DNA of 64,000 bases from Heterotrichella gracilis (Eukaryota > Sar > Xanthophyceae > Tribonematales > Xanthonemataceae). Shown here in pieces: positions 48,175 to 59,470 of this stretch. Made by a program: the position numbers and the translations under genes. The DNA lies in NCBI GenBank assembly GCA_032358255.1, contig JAULBX010026052.1, positions 1-64,000 of the forward strand. Reading direction: 5' to 3'. The notes under the pieces were generated by a model. That model had not been told where the DNA came from. It saw nothing but the letters and a program-made list of their open reading frames with translations, and did not search any database. Every line of letters begins with the position of its first letter. Positions within the stretch are counted from its first letter, which is position 1.

Positions 48175-51100
48175 TCATGTGTTACCACGCGCGGTGCTGG
48201 GTGCGACACGTGGCACCCCCTCAATCTTGAGCACCGCCGCCCATGGCTCAACCCCCTCGGTCCCCGGCGTGCCTCTCCCTGGGACCCACACCCGCATCCC
48301 CGGCCCACCCTTTTCTGCCAGCGGTTGCCAATGCAGGTGCTCCGGGCCAGCTGCGCTTGGTTGGAAGCCCAGCAGTGTGACCACAGTGCTGCTGCCACCT
48401 GTAGGTGCCTTGAGATCAACCGCACAGTACCCTTCCGCGTTGCATGCTCCTGACGCTGCGTCGTACCCTGAGTGGTAGAGTCACAATAGTTACAACGGCG
48501 TTCAAACTGAACACCGGCTTTTACATTGGAGTACTTTGCAAGAATTCAAAAGCTTAGTTGACAGCAACCTATGACGATTTAATCTTGGGGGATGATGCCC
48601 TAGGGTACAAGAGATCATGGACGACAGAATTATTGCAACGGAAGTGAGAGATTTGAAAAGTGGGTACTGACCTGGGTACTGCAGCAGGTGGGCGTAGACA
48701 GTGGCTGAGGTGGCACTGGCAACCTTGGCTGTGTAGTAGACGCGGGCAAATGTGACGTTGGTGGTGCCGCGGCAGCCCGCCCCGTATGGTGAGACGATGG
48801 AGTGATCGTCTTCAGCGGGTGTCATCCAGCGCTTGGTGTGGTAGATTGCCTCCTTATTTATGTCCATCCATGCGCCAATCTGGAGCAGCCGCTCTGCATG
48901 CATTGCAAGGATTAGAGTATGAATGCATGCAGGGACGGCTGAGGGTTGACCATCACTACAGGGCCGTGGACTTCAGCCAGAAAAGACCTTTGTGTGTCGC
49001 TTGCATATATGAAATAATTATACTCTGTAAATGAATAAGGCAGCAAGTGCAACATTGTGCATCTTGATGCGCTACTTCAGCACAGTGCAATTGTTTCATC
49101 TATGGCATGCATACACCATAGCAGGCAATACCTTTGCATGCGCGTCAGAATCCACATCCAGGATGCGACATTCCAAGTTGCGAATGGGTGCAGGCATAGG
49201 GAAAACTGCGCCAGCCAATGACCTCACCTTGCATGATCTCGGGGATGCGGCCATCCCCACCCGGTCCCACGTTGAGCAGGAAGTTGCCCCCGTTGGCCAC
49301 TGTGCGAACCAGCACCTGTACCAGGTAGCTGGCGGGGAGGTAGTCGCCAGCCTGCAGGAGCACAAAGAGTGTGGGGCGCACACACAACTTAATTGAAGAC
49401 AAATAGGCGCTGCGCTCAAGAAAACACTCATGATAGAGATACAAATGGAAAAAAGTCAGGGTGTTATTTTTCTAACGGAGGTGGGACCAATGCCTGGGCA
49501 CATATGGCGATGGTAGCATGCCCTGATCAGCACATAACATCCATTCTTGGCTGCATTTCGTTTTTATAGTGAGCACATTACCAGACAATACTCCTGTGTT
49601 TTAAAAACAATTTTATTGCATGCATGCCCCCGTGTTTGTGCCCGTGCGGTGGGGACCCCACCAGCGAGGCCCTGTTGTAGCCGTAGCTGCACTTGTCCAT
49701 GCCGCTGTTTTGCTCCCACTTGCGACTGAACACCTGCTGGCTGTACTCGGCTGTGTACACGCCGCCATGCACACCCTGCAGGAACACGGGGCCAGGCCAA
49801 TCTGTGCCCCTTCCCAAAGAATACAATAATTAATGGGGGATTGGTTATTACCATATTCTGCAGTGGCAGTGGTAAGTAAGTAAGTAAGTATTTGCTTTCC
49901 AGCTTTGAAGCCAGGTTAGCATGTCTGGGTATGCCTCACCCCATTCCTAGAGCCAAGGCTTAACTGACACTGTTTTCAGTGTGGCAGATGGTGGCCAACC
50001 AGTCGTGCCGCTTACCGCACTTTCGTGCTCCCCATTTTATCCCGTCGCAAAGTTCAGGGAAATTCGAAAAATATCGCTACCCTTCGGATTCGAACCTGTG
50101 ACCCCTTGCTTAGTTGAACTCAAGACTCAACTCAAACTCAGGTGCTGAGCCAACGGCTGGGTCGACCGTTGGAGAAGCAGTGGCAGTGGTAATAACCAGT
50201 CAATTCTGTCTTCCACTACAGAAATACTTCTGCAGAAGTGTGGTGTTGTTTTGGTTGTCTATACAAGTAGAGGTCCATCCTTCACCACGTGGTGGTCCAT
50301 TAGGCGGGGTAAATGTAGACAAATTACCACCAGGAGGTGAGCATGTCTACGCAGCATGGTGGCACCCATGTAGCTCTCTTGCACGGGTGCCACCATACAC
50401 CATGCACACAGCATGCCATATGAGTGACACAGCAAGCCCCGTGGGTGCTACATAAAGCAAACTGGTTGGCGCACCCTTGTGTCCTTGCCCCATCTGTCAT
50501 TGATGACCACCTTGTGGCGCACAGGCGAGTCGTTGAAGAGCCACGCAAGGAAGTCGGTGGAGCGCCACGCTGGACATGACACACAGGGTGCTGAGGCAGG
50601 TGTTGCATGGCATCTGGTTTGAGCTGTGCTGGTCAAAAATGCATTGCAATTCTGTGCCAATGCCTGCACGGCTCCAAAGAGCAAGCCACATAACTTCCAC
50701 TCTAAAACCCTTCTGGCCTTCTGCACCCAACCCCATCTGCGCACCCACATGCAAGGGTTCCCTTTCCTACACATCTCTCCCCAAACCCATGCCTTGCCAC
50801 CATCCCACCACAAACCCCCAATACCACCACCACCCGCCCCTCCTACCTGTATCCGACTTTTCCCACTCCCCATCAGTCCACAGCACCTCGGGCTTGACCA
50901 AATTGACCACCTCCTTCATCTGGGGTATCATGTGCTCCTGCACATACCGCTCCTGCTGCGGTGGCTGAGAGGGGGTGCCGCTGTAGAGCGCATCGAACCA
51001 CTCCAGGAGGGAGTAATAGATGCCGAAATGCAGCCCCTCGGATCGCACGGCCTGCAATGATCATGAGAATGCCCAGGCTTGCCATGCGTTGACACGCACT

Positions 51101-52331
51101 GCGTAATGCTGCAGATGTGGGTTTCCTCGCATGACGCATGTAGTGATGATGACAGCACAATGCATGCATTTGCTCGCTTACCTGCGCTACCAGCGACAGC
51201 AGGTCTTTCTTTGGTCCCACCTCCACCGCACTCCATTTCGGGGAGAATTTCGACTTCCACAGCGTGTACCCGTCGTGGTGCTGCACAGCCAACAACAGGA
51301 AATGCTCAGTGAAGCACATGGGAACAGGTACAATTGTAAAGATCCTTTATTGTCTACTATATCTGTCTAGTTATAATATACCCATTGAAATTGCCCAACA
51401 TATTTGATGGGTGTTTACAACTTCACTGTTCATTTTTCGGCATGGCAAAAAGCATGCTTCTTCCAACTAAGTGTATTTTGAGTGTCGTACCTTGCTTGTG
51501 AGCACCACATACTTTGCGCCAGCTGCCTTGAACAGGCGCGCCCAGCCTGCCGGGTCAAACAGCTCCGCCTGGAACAGCGGGCCAAACTGCTTGTAGCCAA
51601 AGTTGCTGCCGTAGGTCCGGTTGTGATACTCCCACACGGGGTTGGGCGGGGGGTGGGGCTGGCCTGGCGTGGGCAAGTGGGAGGCGTACCACTCTGCATA
51701 GGTGCCAGAGGGGGACCAGGATGGGACTGCATACACGCCCTGCGGTAAGCAGGTGCGATTGTTGTGGGGCTAAGTTTGTGTGGAAGACCTGCCGCTTGCC
51801 CGCCCATGTGCACCTCCCATGTCCCCAATGTCATGATGGCGAGAGGGGGAAGGCACACCACCCTGCATAGGTGCCCGACGGGGACCAGGATGGGACCCGT
51901 ATACTCCCTGAGGGAGCACTACACGGGTAGTATGAAGGTGTGTGTGGAAAGCGTGACACCAGCCCCATCGGCTGTGGTAAAAGGCATGGTGCTGGCCTGC
52001 AGACCATGCACCAGTGTGACAAGTTGGGTGAAGGGCAGGTGCGTACCCAGTGGATGAATATGCCAAACTTGACGTCATCAAACCACCCGGGAGTCTTCCG
52101 TGAGTCCAAGCTGGCCCAGTCTGGGGTGTATGTGCGCTGCCCTCCTGCCTTGGCTGCCCCGCTGGTGGGGCCTTTCCCGCCTTGCTTGGCTGAGCTCAAC
52201 CATTGGAAGGGCCTTGCGACCGAGAGTGCTGTCACCTCGATGCTACATAGCAAAGCAAAGCAAACCAAAAGTGGTGCGTGGGTTGCTATGGAGCACCGGT
52301 GGGCCCCAGCTGCTGTGGCAGGGCCAGCCAT
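48175..52331 (-). CDS. Alpha-L-fucosidase, glycoside hydrolase family 29
   Basis: Nine minus-strand exons, 52331-52047, 51739-51491, 51280-51182, 51051-50847, 50569-50475, 49775-49662, 49351-49228, 48893-48672 and 48467-48175, join in phase to 561 residues. The enzyme releases alpha-L-fucose from glycans with retention of configuration. Marks: [28 protein letters not shown], the HHDGY motif (about 179-183), [10 protein letters not shown], and [11 protein letters not shown] with the catalytic nucleophile Asp271. INDRWG and [15 protein letters not shown](R)IP follow, and a beta-rich C-terminal domain. The N-terminus has a hydrophobic stretch after a short polar region (about 18-36: [19 protein letters not shown]), consistent with a signal peptide or anchor and hence the secretory route, vacuole or wall. 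A SINE sits in intron 5, and intron 1 holds a copy of the exon 2 start. Confidence 0.95.
49860..50192 (-). mobile_element. tRNA-derived SINE with target-site duplication
   Basis: A 301-bp insert (49876-50176) is flanked by a perfect 16-bp direct repeat, GCAGTGGCAGTGGTAA, at 49860-49875 and 50177-50192. On the minus strand it opens with a tRNA-like head: A-box TTGGCTCAGCACC (complement of 50141-50153) and B-box GGTTCGAATCC (complement of 50086-50096), 44 bases apart. It ends in a short simple-repeat tail of TTAC units (about 49876-49890). These are the standard parts of a SINE: internal Pol III promoter, unrelated body, short-repeat tail and target-site duplication. The intact duplication implies a young insertion. 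It lies in fucosidase intron 5, in the same orientation as the gene. Confidence 0.9.
50356..50396. repeat. 15-bp inverted repeat in fucosidase intron 5
   Basis: Arms ATGGTGGCACCCATG (50356-50370) and CACGGGTGCCACCAT (50382-50396) pair with one mismatch around an 11-nt loop. Confidence 0.75.
51857..51912 (-). repeat. Intronic copy of fucosidase exon 2 start with its acceptor
   Basis: On the minus strand this reads CTCAG, then a segment translating to [13 protein letters not shown], close to the real exon 2 start ([14 protein letters not shown]; plus coordinates 51688-51745). It lies in intron 1, about 170 bp upstream of the true junction in gene orientation. It ends in a frame that soon stops (after about 25 residues), so inclusion would truncate the enzyme. 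Confidence 0.8.
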
Positions 52332-53563
52332 GATGCGTGCACCAAGCTAAGCTGTGACAACGCCGTGCTCTTGCCTATCCACAGGCGTTAAGATACGGAC
52401 TAAAGTAGTAAATAAACGGGTGGCAAAGTTGAATTGCTCGTCAGTGCTCACATGCATGCATGCATTGCCCACGCCATACATGAGTGGTGGCAACGGAACT
52501 ATAACCAGCTGGGCGCGACGCGTATGTACATATCTGCGGCGATAAGCCTTACAACCTTGAGGACGTGGTTTGTGTGAGTGGGTAAATAGGTCAACTGGTT
52601 GCGAATGTTCTGCCCCGCATTCAAATTTGAATTCTTTATTTCTCCTTAGGCATGCATGCAAACCAAGGACCAGCTATACACAATATGGTATCTCGAGCTC
52701 GTGTCAGTGTAAGTCTGTACAAGTAAAACGAAGTGACCAGCGGTAGAGGCAATCCTGTGTTTGTGCCCGTGCATAACATGGGAAGGCGGGGATCACTTTC
52801 TGGGACACCCAATCTCTGCAAAAAGGATTGTGAAGCTAGGCAACGTGGTCTTATGGTGACTCCTTGGCCCTGTTCAGATGCAAAACAGTTGTGCCACCCA
52901 TCAGTGATCCCGCCCTTTGTGACCCAACAGCTTGAAGGCAAGCAAACTACACCACTGTGCATGTCAAGTGTTTTCAACCAGTAGGCGCACATTGGGTAGG
53001 CGAACATTTGGGTGACCAGATCTGAAGTATCAGGGGGGATACCTGTCTATTGGAATTCAGCCATTCAGATTTCTGTGTGCTTTACTGCGATACTGGCCCA
53101 ATGTATACAGGGTCACAGAGCAGTGCAGCGGTCCGCACGCCACCACACCACATCACTGCGGGGTTGGCAATCAAGCACTCTACAGACGCTACTGTTGGGC
53201 CAAAGTTTCCAAATCTGGTGGTACACTCATAGCTAAATACGACAGCTAACACTAATGGTTTTTTTAAACCACCTCTTGGACTTTCACTGGCCAACTTCTG
53301 TGGAGCACCGCAAAGCTCGACAGAACAAACAGCGTGCAGGCAAAAGTCGATTTGTAGTAGGCAAACTCCATTCAATAGCACTCTTTTGCTGAATGCATTG
53401 GCATCCCTGCTGCTGCACACGCCTCCCTTCCACCCCCCCCTTCCAACCCCCGCCCCAGTCCACCGCCAGCTGTCAGCAGCAACACGGTACCCAGATCTGT
53501 TCAGGGCAATGGTGGGTGTTGCTGTCCCTCCCCTCCCCCCTCCCCCACCCCCTTTGTGCCCCC
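52332..53563. other. Intergenic region (fucosidase promoter and FLY1-like 3' flank)
   Basis: Both neighbours are on the minus strand. It contains TGCATGCA-rich stretches near 52449 and 52650 and no recognisable gene. The pyrimidine-rich tract at about 53415-53555 lies just beyond the RING-gene stop codon. Confidence 0.45.
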
Positions 53564-56500
53564 TCACGGCGGCGGCAGCACCCGCCTACACGTGGGGCAC
53601 TCCATCTTCACATCCATCCACCGCTGCAGGCAGTGCGGGTGGAAGAAGTGCGCGCAGGGCGTGACCATGCGCGACCCAGGCCGGTCAACCTCCACTGGGT
53701 TCATGCAGATGACGCATTCCACAGACCCATCCCCAGTTTCTAAATCCCCGCAGCTGCCCTCGCCCCTCTCGCTGGCAGGTGTGGCGGTGCGGTGGTAGTC
53801 GTAGCGCGCGGGGAGGAACTGCTTGGGTATGAAGCAGCGCGGGCCCTTGTGGTACTGGGCCAGGAGCACACATACCTGTGTGGATTGCCCACAGGGATTC
53901 AGGTGGATGGGAGCAACATTCGCAATGCTTGGTAGGTTAGTCAACTTGCACAGTATAGGGTGAAAGGGCGTTGACAAGGGGGGGTATGGAGGGCGTGGGA
54001 ATGGGAGGGCATGGGGGTGCAGTCATTTGGGACGGAAGGTAGGCAATACATATGTTGAGAGTTCATCAGCACGCACGGGAATCAGGCAGACAAAAATACC
54101 TCTCCATTGACCATGCAATTACACACCCCTCAATTATGCGGTCTGTATGCGCACCACCACTGCGACCAATACCCCTCCCACCCCTCACACCCACCTGCAG
54201 GGCGCACCACAGCACCAGCCACGCGGCCGCCTTCACGCTGGTTGGTGTCCTCAGCAGGTTGTTTGGGCACAGGAGCAGGTACATGGGCAGCACCAGGCGG
54301 GTAGCGGTCATGCCCACCACATATGCGGGCTGCAGGGGGCTGCGCACATCGTGGCGCACGCACGACACGATCTGGGGCACCCAGAAGGAGAAGAGCGGGA
54401 AGAGGAGGTAGGTCATGTACCTGTGGGAGTGGGGTGTGGGCTTGAATACCAGCAGGTGGTGCTTCACAGGGACGCAGACCTGGAAAATTGCTGCATTACT
54501 GCATTTTCTTTTTAATTTCTCTTGATTTGGGAGAGTTTTCCAATTTTAGTTTCCATATGCGCACTGCCACATCTGGTAGGTGAGCAGTATGCTGGACATT
54601 AGTACTTCGTATCAGTACTTATTTTCCTCTTAGTCAATAGGTACTCACACACAATTTCCCAAGGGCACAGCTGCAGCTGGCGGGTGGCCAGCATGCAAGC
54701 CAATACCGTACTTATTTTTTTATATTCACAACAAATATTTTCGTTTAATTTCATTCTATTTTTGTCTGCTATGTTTGCCCGGGCACAGTGCTGCATGCGC
54801 ACCGTTGCAGCTGGTAGGTTGCCAGAATGCCCAGCAGCAGCGCCCCGTAGAAGCGCGCATACAGCACGGACAGCTCACGCTGCGCGATCCATGGGTCCAG
54901 CACAGCCGCCCGCCGCGCACGCCACACCGACAGCAGGTAGCGCATCTCGAAGATGGCAAAGATGACAAACTCGAAAAAGGCGGCGGTTGCAAAAGCGTTG
55001 AACAGCGGCTCCACCATGATACCTGCAAGGGGGTTTAGAATGGGGTAAAAGAACGGTTGCAATTACTGATGAGCAAGGCTTCCAATCCTGTCATATCATG
55101 TGCAGGAGAGGTTGCATTTGCAATTGTATTTTCCACACCACCCGACGCCACCCACAAACAGCCACATGCACAAGCACAACCACCTAAGCACCGCATGTCA
55201 GACAAAAATAGTTTATAGTTAAAGCTAAAGAATGACATTCTTCACCTTCTGTACCACACTGAAAGAGTTGCTATTCCAGGCTACATATCATCCACGTTTG
55301 AAGCCAGGCATTTGTGGTGTGTCCACCGCACCTGTTGTGAGGTGCAGCAGGCAGAGGTATGCGTCCATGATGGCCTGGTGGGCGATGGTGAGCAGCGACA
55401 CCTTGCCCGCCTGGGAGGGGGTTTGGGTGGACTCCAGCTGCTTGATGAGGAGCAGGACCTGTGGGGAAAAGGGCACAGTGGTGACCTCACCCCACCCCAC
55501 CGGCATGCATCAAACCCACTGCCGCATCGTGTGGTTCCCTGTGATCCCAAAGCAAAACTTCGGAAAATCAGACGTCTATTGTCCTTGCAGATGCACCATC
55601 CACGATGTTGCAACTAGTGCCTGCCTGACGCATTTGATGCTTTTAGTGTTCAGCAGAGTGCAATTGAAGGTAAACAGGATTTAGGCATCTAGGTCTAGGC
55701 ACCTAAGATATATTGTATACCATATGCTGACCCTTCTGTACCCAACCCCAAACAAGTGCAGTATAGAGAACAGGAACAGACCCAGGAGGAGCGTGCACCT
55801 ACCTGGATGAACGAGATTGCTGTGATGAGGAGCGTGTAGTTGACCGCCTTCTGGTAGTATGCCTCTATGTGGGTGGTGGTGGCGTTGATCTGCAGCCGCA
55901 GCCCGCAGTTGGTGCTGTACAGGCTGCCGTTCAGGATGAGGTCGCCGGGCACCACGTCCTGCAGCCACAAGTGGAGGACAACGGTCAGAGCGGGGGGAGT
56001 GGGGAGGTGCTGGTTGGGTGCTGGGTGTGACAGAATTGCATTTTATTAATTGCATGTGACATGCGCATGCCCAAACCCGGTGGTGTGTCCGCACCATGTA
56101 CAGCGGCCAGGACATTGACACAGGATTGAAATGTCAACATACTCACTTCGAGTTTTAAATGCATTGAAGCCCCCACGCCATGCCACACAACAACTACTCA
56201 CTCCGCAATGCACCCAATGCTCACCATTGGCCGCTCCAACGGATGCTCCCTCAGCCTCCTCCCGCCCCCTGCCACATCACCAGCAACCTCCTCCCCAGTC
56301 CCCCCTGCCTCCTCCGCCACCGCCAACACCCGCATGTCCATGCTGAAGCTGCATGTCTTGCGGTACCGCGGCTCCAGCCCCTTTGGCCCATACTTGGCCG
56401 AGCCCAGGCCCCCAAGGCCAGGCTGGGCCCACGCATTGGCAACCTCGCGCAGGGCCGCCCTACACAAAGGGTTATGCGCTTAATAATGACCACTACCACT

Positions 56501-57792
56501 GTTGCAAAGGTGGTACAAGCAGTCCCAGTGCTAACTGGTAAAAGTCATCTGCACGTGTGGCAAGTTGCCACTGGCCAAAACCCCCCATGGTGTGCCCCCC
56601 CCCCCCTCCCCACCCAACCAGTACCCACCTGTAGCCTGCACCTGCAACCTCCTCGTCCAGAAGACCCACCCACACTTACTATCGTACCTAGAGCACATTG
56701 TGGGGCAACCTCCCCCCTTGCAGTGGATATAAACTCATAACTCATTGTACCACATATTCCTCTTGCCTCCGGTGCGCTACCCCCCACCAAGTATAGTATC
56801 CACCTGTAATCTGACCCCCTTTGAGGCCCCTCATCCACCAGTTCCACCTGCACGCACTAACATTTAGGGTTTAGGGTTTAGGCCAACACCCACTGGTCCC
56901 TACCTGTAGTCCGGCCCCTTTGACGCCACCTCCTCCTGCTGCAGCTCCACCCGTATGGGCCAGGCCGGATCCAGCACCACCCGCAGCCTACCCAGGCTGG
57001 GCAGGTACACCCCGTGCAGCTTGAACACAAGGTCGTCCTCAGTCACATACACGCCGTCGCGCACGGCAACCTCGCCCTGCGGAAGGCAATGCACTGGTGT
57101 CAACGACCTAGCCCAGGCAGTGCGACCAATGCTGCCCAGCGACCAACCCGCCTCCACAGTTCGTCATATGCACTATTGCAAACCAGCGGGCTGGGCAGTT
57201 TTGTGGTGCTACCACTTTGTATGCGTGCCAGCGCGAGGAGTGGGTGTGCCAATGTGCATGGTGTGGCAAGGGTTGGTCACTTGTGTGCGCTCACCTCCAC
57301 GTCGTGCACCCCAGGCTCTTCGGACTCTGAGGTTTTGAGGTGGAAAATGAGGAGGCCATCCAGCTTCTTGAGCAACCTAACCCTGCCCAGCTGGTCTGAG
57401 TTGTCCTCCCGTTTCCACCTGCCTCGGTATGTGCCAGTCACATTCTGTGGTGGTTGAAGCGCTGTATGTGTGGGTCCGCCAGTGATAGGTGGTGCAGTAA
57501 CCTGCACAGGCAGGCAACCAACCAATCAGCACCCACCTGTGGTCCATTGCCAGGCACTTTAACACCACAAGCTCCAATTTCCAAGCTCCAAGAGTGGTAT
57601 ATGATAGCCATCCAGTGCAGCCAATCGATGGATACTCCTTACCTCATAATTACCGTCGAGGACAGTGTGGTTGCGTGTAGATGGAAGGGCGACTTGTGCG
57701 TTGGAGTAACTGACCAGCAGCAGCAGGACCAAGGCTTGGGCCAGGGCCACGAGGGTTTGGTTTGACAGTGAGTGTCTGCCATGCCGGTGCAT
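53564..57792 (-). CDS. Transmembrane RING-H2 E3 ubiquitin ligase, FLY1/Tul1 family
   Basis: Nine minus-strand exons, 57792-57643, 57444-57295, 57076-56904, 56459-56225, 55958-55803, 55458-55332, 55022-54803, 54420-54195 and 53875-53564, join in phase to 582 residues. A signal peptide (residues about 10-33, LVALAQALVLLLLVSYSNA) is followed by a lumenal domain with N-glycosylation sites and PRYRKTCSFSMDM. Several membrane helices come next (LLITAISFIQVLLLI, then AFATAAFFEFVIFAIFEMRY, YLLFPLFSFWVPQIV, ATRLVLPMYLLL). A cytosolic RING-H2 domain ends the protein: Cys533 (CVIC), PCAHFFHPHC, and CPTCRR ending at 575. Family knowledge: yeast Tul1 and plant FLY1/FLY2 sit in Golgi/endosome membranes and ubiquitinate membrane proteins; FLY1 affects pectin methylation in seed mucilage. 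Copies of the exon 3 and exon 7 ends lie in neighbouring introns. Confidence 0.94.
54553..54705 (-). repeat. Two intronic copies of the FLY1-like exon 7 end with donor
   Basis: The true exon 7 end (plus about 54781-54835: GGGCACAGTGCTGCATGCGCAC, then TGCAGCTGGTAGGTTGCCAG) is echoed at about 54663-54702 (GGGCACAGCTGCAGCTGG, then GGGTGGCCAGCATGC) and at about 54553-54598 (CATATGCGCACTGCCACATC, then TGGTAGGTGAGCAG). Both lie in intron 7. Confidence 0.6.
56600..56853 (-). repeat. Two intronic copies of the FLY1-like exon 3 end with donor
   Basis: The true exon 3 end reads VELQQEEVASKGPDYR on the minus strand and stops at a donor (TACAG before GTAGGG, 56904). About 56803-56853 reads VELVDEGPQRGSDYR before TACAGGTGGATAC, and about 56625-56676 reads VGLLDEEVAGAGYR before TACAGGTGGGTAC. 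Each keeps a usable GT donor. A third, more diverged, copy lies upstream at 57500-57573. Confidence 0.75.
57500..57573 (-). repeat. Upstream copy of the FLY1-like exon 3 end, in intron 1
   Basis: On the minus strand this reads ELVVLKCLAMDHR before CACAGGTGGGTGCTGATTGG. The sequence after its donor is very like that after the copy at 56600-56676 (GTGGGTACTGGTTGG), showing that the duplicated unit includes intron sequence and has spread to both sides of exons 2-3. Confidence 0.6.
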
Positions 57793-59470
57793 TTCCTGGC
57801 TGGGGAATGGAACTGCCACAGATCTGCAGATGAATAGGTTGAAAACCAAGGTTATTGAGAAGCTGGCTGATAGTTGTGCTCCCCAATGCCACTGGACAAC
57901 GACCTGGGTTCCATTCCAAGTGTACAAACAGTGACCAGCGTTAAATTCATGGGCACACCACTGCTCTTGCCCTCACCAAAGCACCCTCTTGTTTTACATT
58001 TAAAACGTTTGCCGTGTCGTAAAAACGACAGTCAAGCAAGCAGTACTAGTTGTTCCGTTGTGTTTTTTGTTGGACGTGCAAAACAGAAGGCCTTCTACAC
58101 AACCCAAACCGTTCAGGGTATCAGGCTACTCAAGATTGTTTGCCCGCAGTTTATGTAGACACTAACTTGGCAGCTTTCGTCGTCTAGACAAGTGAAGCTT
58201 TATGCATGCATGTCAACCCCTTAAAGAATTCGTCGATTTATTTAATCAATTTACTTTCCATGTGCATAATACTCTCCCCCTGCAGAAGAGGGAAAGTAGA
58301 TCTGCTAAATGCGCACACAAAACCCAATGAGCGAGAACAAAAGCAACCTGTGCCACTACTTATGGTCAGATATGCAACTGGGCGACAGGGTTTGGAGTGG
58401 CGAGTTGCTGCAGGCCTGAATCCTGTCGCATTTCCCTTCGCGCGTGATATGCATGCAAGCTTGGAGCGTGACTAATACCCCCCTCATATAGCGTGCTGGC
58501 AAACAGCCCACGAGGAGCAACAGGTGAGCAGCGATAGTACCTTCAAGTGGGCTGGTTTGCAGTGCTTCAACCCTGCTGTGGGTCAGCAGGCGTGTTTAGG
58601 TCGAGCTGGAAAGGGGAGGCATGTGCTTGCATCCCCCCGGTGATTTGGTGCGTGCAATGTGCCCCGTACACAGCTCCTTGTCGCTACGACTTTCCCTCTT
58701 GACAATTGGTTGCATAGAAGTACCATAGGAAAGCCTAGTTACTCGCCTTCGCACGTGAGCGTTGCAGAAACGTAACGCAGAGGTAACGCCGCGGAAAGCG
58801 GAGTGCATGCCAGCACTGACCACAATGTGCACTTGCAGCAGGTAGTCAAAGCCAACACCGACGGAGACACGAGGCGCGCGCTTCACCAGTGGATCTGCTA
58901 CAACCCTTCTTCCTAGAAGGCCTTCCTATCAGCACCACCGGAAGTTGGGTGCTACTCTACAACCCAGCCTCCACTCGACGACATGCGGGTGGGTGTAAGT
59001 CCAGCAAACATATGCGCATTGCACTCACCCTAGGCACCACGACCCGCGTCAAAACGTCTGTTATTGCTGGGAGTGCTCAGTTGTCTTGCGTGGCTGACGC
59101 TGGTGGGCTTGGGGATGGTGCTCTGGCTTGCAACCCCCCTGCCCTCGGCCTCGGCACAGTGGGGGTCACAACTAGCGTCCCCTGCCGCGGACTAGTGGTG
59201 GGCTGGAACCACAACCACACACATACCTAGGGTGTGTGCATAGTTCTGCCCAACGTTCTCGCTTTATGTCCACTCGGTAGAGCCCATACAGCAGCCCAGC
59301 TGGCTAGGGGGGTGCAGGTTTTGCTGTGTTTGCTCGTGTACACTGCTCTGACTTTCGTACAAGGATACTACCTCACTGTTTATGAGAGGCTGCTGGGGAA
59401 GCTACAGTAACAGACATCAAAACACTGCTACGACCCACTGACGATTCTTTATTGTGGCGGCTTTGTGCAG
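57793..59470. promoter_or_regulatory. Divergent region between the RING ligase (-) and mannanase (+)
   Basis: About 1.7 kb between start codons. An open frame of 113 codons at 58889-59230 (+) is Gly/Thr/Ala-rich and is not supported by any family. The mannanase ATG at 59471 directly follows TTGTGCAG, so a 5' UTR intron may end there. Confidence 0.4.

Noticed and set aside
56862-56882. Telomere repeats as a chromosome end
   Set aside because: Only two to three units, inside an intron, with genes on both sides.
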